Part shown: positions 28,988 through 39,500 of the stretch, one piece after another
How the letters are laid out: each line of letters begins with the position of its first letter
Position numbering within the stretch: position 1 is the first letter of the stretch
Origin: Ensifer sp. PDNC004
GTDB taxonomy: Bacteria; Pseudomonadota; Alphaproteobacteria; Rhizobiales; Rhizobiaceae
Assembly (NCBI RefSeq): GCF_016919405.1
Contig: NZ_CP070354.1
Location: 690,001 to 754,000, forward strand
Direction: 5' to 3'
DNA: 64,000 nucleotides
Position numbers and translations under genes: made by a program
The notes under the pieces: model-generated
Database searches by the model: none
Seen by the model: only the letters and a program-made list of their open reading frames with translations
What the model was told of the DNA's origin: nothing

Positions 28988-29583
28988 GGACGGCTCCCTT
29001 GCTTGAGTTCACAACGACTCACTCTGGCACATTCGATGCCGTTCGGGGCCGTCCACCCCAACAGAAGCAAGCACTCGGCGAAGGATTGCGCTCACAAGGG
29101 ATTGACGCAGCGCCCGTTACAGAAGATCGCATAATGTATCAACAGGAATTTTATAGTGTACACCTAGCAAACTACGCGTGTTGGCGTCCGCCTAGCGGAC
29201 TGCGACTATTGCCACGAAGCCCACAGCGGAAGCGGCGGGTCCGGTTCTTGGATGATAGATTATGCGCAATTCACATGCTTAAAAACCGGCTTTAAAAAAT
29301 CGGGAAATTACTTGAAATTTTTGTGGCGCTCTCTCCATAGTTGTTCTATGCGAATTCTAAATGAGCCTTTCAAGGACTCTGGGGACAGGAGGAGCAAGAT
29401 GGCATGCAGACCGGCGCGCCACGTGGTGGTCGCTGCGCACAAGAATTCGCCGGCTCCCAAATGCCGCTGTAGCCGCTAGCTTCTTTACAGCTTCGGGCAT
29501 GCCCACAACAAATGCCAAGATCGCACGGGCACAGGGAAGTGCTCTCGGCAGGCGATAGTGTATTCGAAAATTGAAAGAAAAGT
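28988..29583. other. Region upstream of the IS110 transposase and left edge of the secretion module
   Basis: About 600 bases. The first part should be the left non-coding end of the IS110 element; the rest, from about 29120, is A+T-richer and includes the 16-bp repeat reported separately. No convincing gene. Confidence 0.4.
29125..29140 (+). repeat. 16-bp direct repeat, left copy
   Basis: GATCGCATAATGTATC, identical to positions 45307-45322. The internal CGCATAATGTAT resembles the XerC-arm and central region of bacterial dif sites. The two copies stand on either side of the type I secretion module in the same orientation. Confidence 0.5.
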
Positions 29584-30108
29584 ATGGACGAAGTGTTTGA
29601 ACCAACTGAAGATTCGAGTGCTTTGGCGGCGGTTGGGCAGGAACGCGGCCTCCGCGTGCGGCTTCTTGAGGAGCGCGACACGGAAGCAGTGCGCGACATC
29701 ATCAAGCAGCACCACTCTACGACTGTGTTTCGCGATCAGACCTTTTCCGATTGGAAGCTGAATGAACACTTCAATACCATCCTGTCGCGTCCGCCGCGCA
29801 TGGTTTGCCCGGTTGCGATTCTGGACGGCAGGCCCATTGGAGTCGCCTGGGCAATTGCCGACTCGTATATGCTGACCGATGGTCCGCTCTTCGTCACGGT
29901 ACATGTCATTGCGGTTGATCTGACCGCGTCGCCGGTGAGAAGGGCCAAAGTGTTTCTGGCGCTCGTGGCGGCGGTTCGGCACTGGGCAGCGACGCTCAAT
30001 GCCAGCCACTCGTTTATCCATGTCACGACCGGATCTAACATCAAAGCAACCGATCGGCTTATGAAGGCTGCTGGAGCCGAGTATGTTGGCGGCGCTTATG
30101 TCGCCTAA
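29584..30108 (+). CDS. GNAT-family acetyltransferase-like protein
   Basis: A 174-residue soluble protein with a GNAT-like layout: GLRVRLLEERDTEAVRDIIK at the start, VCPVAILDGRPIGVAWAIAD in the middle, FVTVHVIAVDLTASPVRRAK as the beta4/motif A region, and FIHVTTGSNIKATDRLMKAA GAEYVGG at the end. The pyrophosphate loop is degenerate, so catalytic activity is not certain. It is the first gene of the block leading to the giant secreted protein and may modify that protein, as dedicated acyltransferases do in some type I systems. That role is inference from position. Confidence 0.65.
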   Translation: MDEVFEPTEDSSALAAVGQERGLRVRLLEERDTEAVRDIIKQHHSTTVFRDQTFSDWKLNEHFNTILSRPPRMVCPVAILDGRPIGVAWAIADSYMLTDGPLFVTVHVIAVDLTASPVRRAKVFLALVAAVRHWAATLNASHSFIHVTTGSNIKATDRLMKAAGAEYVGGAYVA

Positions 30109-30145
30109 GAACATCATCTTCCGCGCTTAAATTCTGAGATTACAT

Positions 30146-30562
30146 ATGGCGATGAATATTCGAAGTTTGTCTGTCCTGGGTAGTATTTCAATTTTATTGC
30201 TCGCGTCTCCCGTTGGATACAGCGCTATACAGCGTTACTTTTGCGTATCCGGCTTGCTGAAGGCGGACGTCGTTCGCGATGCGAAGAGATTATACTTCGA
30301 TAGATTGCTTGAAAAACGGGTCGTCAGTCTAGGGCTGCAAGAAAAAATAAAGTGTTCGTCGCCAGTTACTGAGGAAGATTTTTTCTACGGTGTAAAAGTT
30401 GGGCAAGAATGGAAAGTGATGTGCGCCTTTATCCAAGGCGGGTTGGTTCAAACTGCGGAAGCTTTCAACATCAGCCGTTGCGGGGCGGCGAGGAATTGGG
30501 AGTTCGTGGATGAAGGGTTCCCAAAGCCCATCACCGACGGCGGCTATTCGTATCTAAAGTAA
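30146..30562 (+). CDS. Small exported or membrane-anchored protein of unknown function
   Basis: A 138-residue protein with an N-terminal hydrophobic segment (LSVLGSISILLLASPVGYSA) that looks like a signal peptide or anchor, followed by a polar domain with four cysteines (YFCVSGLL, KIKCSSPV, KVMCAFIQ, ISRCGAARNW) that could form disulphides in the periplasm. I do not recognise the family. A+T-rich codon use contrasts with most of the window. It sits 22 bases before the giant protein gene and is probably co-expressed with it. The later lipoprotein gene in this module has a similar size and a similar cysteine pattern. Confidence 0.6.
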   Translation: MAMNIRSLSVLGSISILLLASPVGYSAIQRYFCVSGLLKADVVRDAKRLYFDRLLEKRVVSLGLQEKIKCSSPVTEEDFFYGVKVGQEWKVMCAFIQGGLVQTAEAFNISRCGAARNWEFVDEGFPKPITDGGYSYLK

Positions 30563-30584
30563 TGAATTTGCAAGAGATTTCAAA

Positions 30585-33500
30585 ATGAGTGGAAAACTGT
30601 CTGTTTTCGGAATGGAACTCAACACATCCCCAAGCGTCGGGGGGCTTCCAACTCCAGCGTCTATACTAGAACAATATTTTAATGGTGGGGGCACTTCCTA
30701 CGTAGATCGCGGAGTTTTTACTACAAAAGGCCCGGGGTCATTGGTATCTGCATCGGACTTCAACTTTGCAAAAAACGGTGCGTATTCTCATTACGGCGTC
30801 GGTACGAGAATACAGCTTGGCGAGGTTGTTGGAAAAACCGCTCAGGGACAACCAAAATATGATCCGAACGACCAAGCGTTGGTCAGCTATTATGAAAAAA
30901 CTGGATTACTGTCACGTGAATCATACATTTGGGGTCACCAAACCTACAGAATAGTCGGCACGGCAACAGTCCTGTCCGACGGAAAACTTAGGGTCGTTGG
31001 CGAATTACGCCCCTATGACGGGAATTTTGATTTCCAAATAAACGGCAACTTGATCGATCTCGCGAGGGTTCCGGCTTACGTAGCAACCATCGCGATGTTC
31101 AATGGAAATCCTTTCGCGACTGGAACAGTTGGCCTCACGTTTGTTGGTGGCCCTGGTAGAATTATTAATGAAGTTGTTGATCCAAATGCTAAATGTTTTC
31201 CAGCTGGCACCTTGATTCGTATAGGTTTGGATAAGGATATACCTATCGAGGACCTTCGTGTTGGTGACACGGTGGTCGCGTTTGACCCTGCAGACCCATT
31301 TGGCGAGCTTTCATTTCAGCGAGTAGCGCGGCTTTTTCGCAATACGACAACCGAGTGGGTCCATCTGAAATGGTTTGAGGATGGTTTGCCGCGTGAACTG
31401 GTCGCAACACCCGGTCACCAATTTCTAGACAGATCTGGGAACTTCTTGCCGCTTCATGAAATGATGGAGGGAGGCAAGGCGACCGTTGTACTCGAAACGG
31501 GTGCTTTGGTGGACGTAGCGGCTGAAAAGATAGTTTACACGGCCGAAAACAGACATCTGTTTGAACACACTACAGCCGCGGGAATCGGGCCAGGTGAGGC
31601 CGGCGGATGGCAGACGTATAACTTTGAAGTCGAAAAACTCCATACCTACGTCGCTGGAGGTGTACGGGTTCACAATCTATCTGAAGCTTGGGCTCACGAA
31701 CTTAACAAGGGCATTGCTGCGTTTCAGCATGCGGTGAACGTTGCTAAAGTCCCTGTGGAGTACGCGGCAAGTCTAGGCCGCGGGGCTATGGGCGTGGAGG
31801 ACTTTGGCGGCCGCAATGCCGTAGGCTTCACGTCCGCGGGTCGGGCCATCACGCTCGACCGGGCCGTCTTAGAGAAATCTATTGCAGAAAACGGGGGCAA
31901 GAACGCAAGTCCGGCGGCCCGCGCAGAGGCCGCTGCACGCGCTGCAATGGCCGCGGGACATAACCGCACCGATGCGCTCGCTGCTGCATTCCGGGAAGCA
32001 GAACTCGCTGGCGCAAACACAAACGATGCCGGCCTTCACGCGCGCTTGGATCGCGCCACGCTACCTGGAAGCAGCGGATCGTCAGGCAAGGGTGGCGGCG
32101 GTGAGAGTTCAACAGCGGCCAGGACCCCGACCAAATCGACATCCATGTCCGGAACAACGTCAGCGACGAAGAACACTTCGAACCAAAGCTCGTCCGGCAA
32201 AGGTGGTGGTGGCGAAAGCACCAGCCGCACCCCTTCGAAGACGACCAACAGTTCTTCAAAAAACACCAGCCAGTCGAAGGGCGGCGGGCGCGGGGCGAAC
32301 GGCAAACCCGTGCTTCTGGATCTGGACGGCAACGGATTCAGTGTTACCGGCCGCCACGACTCGAACCTGTTCCTCGATATCGGCGGTGATGGATACAAGC
32401 ATCGCAGCGCCTGGGTGGGGGCCGGCGACGGCGTCCTGATGGTTGATGCGGACGGCGATGGCAAGATTTCCAACCGCAAGGAGATTGTGTTCACGGACTG
32501 GGATCCGTCGGCTGACAACGATATGCAGGCGCTGCGACAGGTCTTTGACACCAACGGCAATGGCTTGCTCGATGCCGGCGACGCGCAGTGGACCTCCTTC
32601 AAGGTCATGGTAACCAATCCGGATGGGACGATCACGGCGAAAACGCTTTCGCAGCTGGGCATCCAGTCGATCGATCTTCGTGTCGACCAGACGAAGATCG
32701 TCTACGACGACGGGTCTTCGATTGATGGCCAGACGACGTTTACGCGCACCGATGGAAGTAAGGGCACAGCGGCAACTGCCACGCTGACCTATGACCAGGA
32801 TGGTTACCAGGTTAGCGAAGCGACATCGACGGATGGCGCTGGAAACAGGACGGTCACCACGCGCGCCCATTCTAAGGACGGTGCGCTCAAATCCGAAACT
32901 GCGCGGACCGTGAGCGCTGATGGTTTGACGGTCACCGCCCGGTTCGATCAGAACGGCGACGGCGTCGTCGACCGGATCTTGACGGACGTGACCGTCGTCA
33001 ATGCGGATGGAAGCCAGACGCGCACGGAAACAAACCGCAACGGCGGCGGCGTCCTGATTGACAGTACAACCACCGTCAAGAACAGCGACGGCGCGACCGT
33101 CACGATTTCGCGCGACGAGCGCGGCGGCGGCTACACGACGCAACGGGAAACGCAGGTCAAAGCGGCCGACAACTCCCTGACAATCACCGTGCAGGAACTT
33201 GGCCAGGATGGCACGCTGATCAAGCAGATGGTCACCTCACATAGCGTCGACCGACTGACGCGCACCATGCGGCAGGACGCAAACGGTGACTCCTATTTTG
33301 AGCGCAGCGTTGCGACAGAGACGATCTACAATGCGGATGGCAGCCGGATTGAACGCAATTCCGTGCGCGGCGGTGACGGCAATCTTCTGTCGAGAACACA
33401 GACGACCATTAGCGCGGACAATCGTTCGAGAACCGAAACCGTCGATGCCGATGGCGACGGCCTGAACGACTACACGACCACCTCGTCTACAAGCCGCGAC

Positions 33501-36500
33501 AGCAATGGAACAACCACGGTTGTCGAGACCTCATCGGCCCGCGACAACAGCGTGTTCGGCAAGGTCACGACGACTGTCAGCGCCGATGGCCTGACGAAAA
33601 CCAGCGCGGCGGACCAGAATGGCGACGGCGCAACAGACCGCGCAACATCAGACGTAACTGTCGTTGCGGCCGACGGTACGCGAACGCGCACGATGCGGGC
33701 GACCGCACAATCTGGCAAGCTTCTGTCCCAATCGGTTGAGCAGCGCGCGGCCGACGGCCTGGTTGGGACGATCACCAACGACGTGAATGGTGATGGCGCG
33801 ACCGACCAGGTGGTTGCCGTGACCCGCGATGCGGCCGGCATTGTCATCGAGACGACTACCAACCAAAGCACCGACGGCACGTTGTTGTCTCGCACCGTGA
33901 AAACCACGAGTGCCGACCGCACCTCGAGCACGACGCAGCTTGACCGATACGGGCGCAACACCTTCGACGAAATCGTTGTCGACACAACGACCCGGAACGC
34001 AGGCGGTACCGCGACCCGAACGATTGAACGCAGGAGCGAGAACAACACGCTCATATCAAAGTCGGTCGAGACAACCAGCGCAGATGGGCTCTCTGTTTCC
34101 GTTGCAACCGACGTTAATGGCGATGGCCTGGTGGATCAGACCGCCTCGAACACAAAGGTACTGAATGCCGATGGCAGCCAGTCGATCACGGTGGAGAACC
34201 GGAGCGGCAATGGAACTTTGCTCGGTAGAGAAACCACGTCCATCAATGCCGATCGCTCGGAAACGGTCGTGGAGAAGGATCTCGATGGCGATGGGCGGGC
34301 CGACTTCTGGGAGCGCACGACGCAATCGAGCAATGGCGCGCAGATGGTTGACAGCCACAACTACGCCGACGGCATGCTGATTTCAAAGAAGTTCCTCTAT
34401 GTGAGCGTCGACGGCTTGTTCAAGCAGGAGTTCGACGACGTCAATGGCGACTGGTCGAATGACTTCGTCACAGAAACGTTCACGATGCTGCACAACAATG
34501 GCGGCAACACGGTCTCCACAAAGAAGGTCTCCGCCAACAACACCCTGCTCAACCGAAGCAAAGTGACGACGAGCGGCAACGGCCTCTCCGTGACCCAGGA
34601 AAACGATGTCAATGGCGACGGCGTCATCGACAGCACGGTTACCAAGACAAACGTGATTGAAAACAACGGCGCGAAGACCGTGACCCAGTCGACGACGGCG
34701 GGTACGAGCCTCGTCTCGCGCGCGACCGTAGCGACATCGGCGAACGGCCTGGCGTCACGGACGACTTCGGACCTCAACGGTGACGGCGTTGTCGACAACA
34801 CGATAACCCAATGGAAAACGCTGAACGCAGACGGTTCCACCTATGAGGCCACCGAAAGTCATGCGGCGAACGGCGGTCTGCTCGCCCGCACCGAAACCAA
34901 CACGAGCTCGGATGGAAAGCTGATCGGCCAGGGGATCGACGATGACGGCAACGGGGTCGTTGATCAGTGGATCGAAGAGCGTATCAACAACAACGGAGAG
35001 CGGTCGCGCTCGGTGGCGGAGTTCAGCGCTTCCGGAACCGCATTGAGTTCCAGCCTGACGCTCGTCTCGGCAAACAGGCTGATGACGACGAAGAGCTTCG
35101 AGCTTACCGGCGACAGCGGCTGGGATCTGCATCGCCGGACGCAGACCAGCATTAGCGCCAATGGTCAGACGACGCGGTTCGATGATGAGTACTCTGGCAG
35201 TTGGGCCCTAAGGGAACGGACAATGACGATTGTCAGCGCCGACAGCCTGACGAAGGAGGTGATCTACTCTGACGCCAACTACAACACGTTGCGGGCCTAC
35301 AACGACATCACCAGAATCCATCAGGATGGAACCACCCAGCGCGACATCGTCTATTTCCGCAATGCGGATTGGACGCGGGAAAGCCATGTCGGCACCTGGA
35401 CGAGCGCCGACAAGCGGACCGTCTCGGTGACCAAGGATTTCGATGGCGACGGTGTCCGTGACCAGAGCGATTTTACCCAAATTTACAACAATGGTACTCG
35501 GCATCGGGTGCTGTCGGACTATCACGCCGACGGTCAGACGGTGGCCCGGCAGACGATCATCGACACCAGCGCCAACGGGCTCAATCAGTCGTACACCTAC
35601 GACTTCGACGGGACCGGCGGTGCAGACGCCCTGGTCACGAAGAACACCGTGATCGGTTCGGACGGCAGCAGAACCGTCACGACGGACTACAGCAACAGAG
35701 AAAACGGCGCGTGGGTCCTGAAGGGGCGGGAAGTCGCTTCGACCAGCGGCAACGGGCTTACCGAGACCCTGCAATGGGATGATACGGGAGCTGGTACGTT
35801 CAATCGTCGGCAAAGCAAGGCAACTGTGCTCAATGCTGACGGCTCGCGGACGATCACCGACCAGCAGTCTGCGAACGGGCAGAACTTCCGCACTCTCACG
35901 ACGACCGCTTCCGCCAACGGCTTCGTCACGTCCAAGCAACTTGATGTTGACGGCAATGGGTCGATTGAAGAGCAGCAGACCGACACCAAGGTACTGAATG
36001 CGGATGGAACGCTGACGCGCACCGTTGCGTCGACTGGGGCAAATGCCGCGACCCTTTCGACCGTGACGACGGCGACCAGCGCCGATGGCAAGACGGTCAC
36101 TGTTCAGGACATCTCCGGCATCGACGGTGTCGCGGCCCGCACGACCGTGGCAGTGACACGGGAAAGGGCGGACGGCGGCACGGTCAGGATCGACAGCATC
36201 CGCAATGGGGCCAACCAGCTCATCGAACGGATTACGACCACTGTCTCTGACGACAAGCGCCTGGTGCAGATCGAACGAGACACCAACGGCGACGGCCAGG
36301 TGGACCAGAGCGAGCAAACCGTGACCATCGTCGATGGTCGTCGCGTCTCAACTCTGACGAATTTCGCCAACGGTACGGTGACGGGCAGAATGACCACGAC
36401 GGAAGCTCCGGACGGGCTGTCTTCGGTGATTGAGATTGACCGGAACGCGGACGGCACGATCGATACACGGAAAGCCCAGCAGAATGGATACTTTGCCGAC

Positions 36501-39500
36501 GGCAGCCGTGAGATCGTCGTCACCGAGACCGATCTCAGGGCAGGAAAGCTCCGCTCCAAGACGACCAAAACCACAAGCGCTGACGGCAAGACCTACGTCG
36601 AAACTACGGATGTGGACGGCGACGGCGTCGTTGATCAGACCGTGCGCGAGACCATCCTTTCGTCCGGTGTGCGACAGACGTCGGTCACCAACAATGTGGG
36701 TGCGCGCAAGGCGGACCAGAAACAGAACGACGAAACCTATTGGAACGACAAGGTTCCCGCGGCGACCCAGACGACCACTTCGGCGGATGGCCTCGTCAAG
36801 ACCACGGCTATCGATGTCGATGGTGACGGTCGCTTCGAGGTTTCGATGGACGTCAAGACTCGGATCGACGGCAGCGTCATCACGACCGTCGTCGAAACGA
36901 ACGGCGACGGCAGCGTCAAGTCGCGTGGTCTCTATGAGGTCAGCCACGATGGGGCGGTAAGCCTCTTTAGAAGAGACGCCAACAACGACGGCTTCTACGA
37001 GCTGGTGGAGACCACGACGAAGCGCAGCAGTGGCGGCGTCGAACGGACAACCGTGACCAGGGAAAACACCGGTGCGGTGACCAAGAGTGCTGAGACCACG
37101 GTAGATTCGTTCGGGAACATTCTCCGCAGCAAGACGGTGGATGGCGCGGGGCGCACCCTTGAGGAGCAAACCCGAGCGACGAATGGCACATCGACCCGCA
37201 CCACCTACGTGGCGGCCACGGGTGCGGTTCGTGTGACAGAGGTGTTCGACGCGTTCGACATCATCCGCAGCGCCACCCATCATGATCCGGCCAACGCCGA
37301 AACGTGGTCGCGCGTTGAGCAGACCTTCGACGTGGCTGGCGTCAAGACGCTCGAAAAGCAGTTCCTCGACGACGGAACCACGGCGGACCTCCACTATCGC
37401 GCATCCGACGGCCTGATCTATGAGTCGCGGACCTTTGCCGCCAATGGGGCGCTGACCTCGGTAACGGTCTATGATGCACAGGGGCGCCGGACAAGCACCG
37501 TGCTCCATGACCCCCTGAGCCAGCAGCCGTGGACGCGCGTCGAGCAGACCTTCGATACGGCGGGCGTGAAAACGCTTGAGAAGCAGTTCCTCGACGACAA
37601 CACTAGGGCGGAGCTCTACTATCGCGCGGCTGGCGGGCTCATTTATGAGTCCCGGACCTTTGCCGCCAATGGAGCGTTGACCTCGCTCACCGTCTACGAT
37701 GCGCAAGGACGAAAGACGAGCACGGTCATCCACGATCCGCTGAGCCAGCAGACGTGGCTGCGGATTGAGCAAACGTTTGACGCTGCAGGCGTGAAGACAC
37801 TCGAGAAGCAGTTCTTCGACAACGGCACCCGCACGGAAGTGATCTTCCGAGCGGCAGGTGGCGTCATTCAGGAGGCGCAGAACTTCGCCGCCGACGGCAA
37901 TCTGCTGTCGAGAACGTATTACGATGGCGCTGGCCGCGAATCCGGAGCGGTGATCTACGATCCCTATAATCAGAACGCCTGGTCGCGCGTCGAGCAGACC
38001 ATCGATACGGCGGGCGTCAAGACTTTGGAAAAGCAGTTCCACGATAACAACACAAGAACGGACCTCTACTACCGTTCGCCCGGTGGTCAGCTCTATGAAG
38101 CCCGGATCTTCTCGGCCGCAGGCGTGATGACTGCGAGAACCGACTACGACTGGGCGAGCAATCAGTCCTGGATCCGACGCGAGCATCTCGTCGATGCACA
38201 GGGCCGCATAACCCAGACCGCCACCATCAATGACAATGGCTCGTCGGTGGTGGAAGCCTTCGATCCGGCGAACGCGCATGGCTGGTCGCAGATCACCCAG
38301 GTCTTCAATGGCGCCAACGCGATGGAATCGCAGGTCAGCCGCTGGGATGACGGGTCAACGGAGACGACGACCTACAATGTATACAACAACCAGCCGTGGG
38401 CACGTCTGGTTCAAGCAAAAACCGCAGGCGGGGCGCTCATCTCTGAAGCCGCTTATCAGGCCGACAATTCGCGGTTCGTGAAGCTCTGGGATGCGAACAA
38501 CAACCAGACCTGGTCCTACATCGAGCAGCGGGTCAATGGTGCAAATGCCGTCGAGCGGCAGATGAACCGCTGGGACGATGGTTCGAGCGAGACGACGACG
38601 TTCAACCTCTACAACAATCAGCCCTGGGCCCGGCTTGTCGAAGCCAGGAACGCTGGCGGCGCGCTGATGTCAGAGGCCGCCTATCAAGGCGACAACTCGC
38701 GCTTCGTCAAGCATTGGGACGGCAACAACAACCAGACCTGGTCGTATATCGAACAGCGGGTCAACGGCGCGAACGCCGTCGAGTGGCAGATGAACCGCTG
38801 GGATGACGGCTGGACGGAGACAACGACATACAACGTTTATAACAATCAGCCCTGGGCACGTTTCGTAGAGGTCAAGAATCCAAGCGGGGCTTTGATCTCA
38901 ACCACGGCCCATCAGGCCGACAACTCGCGGCACGCGAAGTACTGGGATCCTACCAACGCCCAACCGTATTCGTATGTCGAACAATATCTCAACGCTCAAG
39001 GCGAGGTCACAGCCGAGTACAGGCGGAGCGATGACGGTTCCTTCGTAGAGACACGCGCCAACGGTCAGGGTACGGCTCGCCAACTCGCCACCTTCGATCC
39101 CAATTACTACCTCGCGATGAATCCAGATATCGCGAACGGTTGGCATGCGCCGGCGATCGATCATTACAACCAGTTCGGTTGGAAGGAGGGGCGCCGGCCG
39201 AATGCCTGGTTTGACGGCAACTACTATCTGCAGCAGAACGCGGACGTCAGGAACGCTGGTCTCAATCCGTTCGAGCATTGGCGGCAAAATGGCTATGCCG
39301 AGGGGCGCGCGCCGCATGACGGATACCAGCGTTTTGACGGGCGCGCGCAGTCGGATCTAGCGGCGCTCAATGAACAGCTGTTTGCGACGATACAAGGCGA
39401 CCGCATTGGGGCAATGCGTTCCTACGCCCGCAATACCTATAATCTGATCGACAGAGATAACGATCGTTCGAGACCCAGGTATCCCCCGGATGTAATATGG

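Noticed and set aside
32900..37250. Regular DNA repeats that might suggest a CRISPR or satellite array
   Set aside because: They keep one open reading frame and vary at third positions, so they are protein repeats (calcium-loop units), not CRISPR. No CRISPR array was seen in the window.
35208..38279. Very long minus-strand open frames (369 and 643 codons) opposite the giant repeat protein
   Set aside because: They mirror the repetitive coding strand and show the Arg/Val/Gly/Asp-rich composition expected for the complement of DxNGDG repeats; no start signals or domains.
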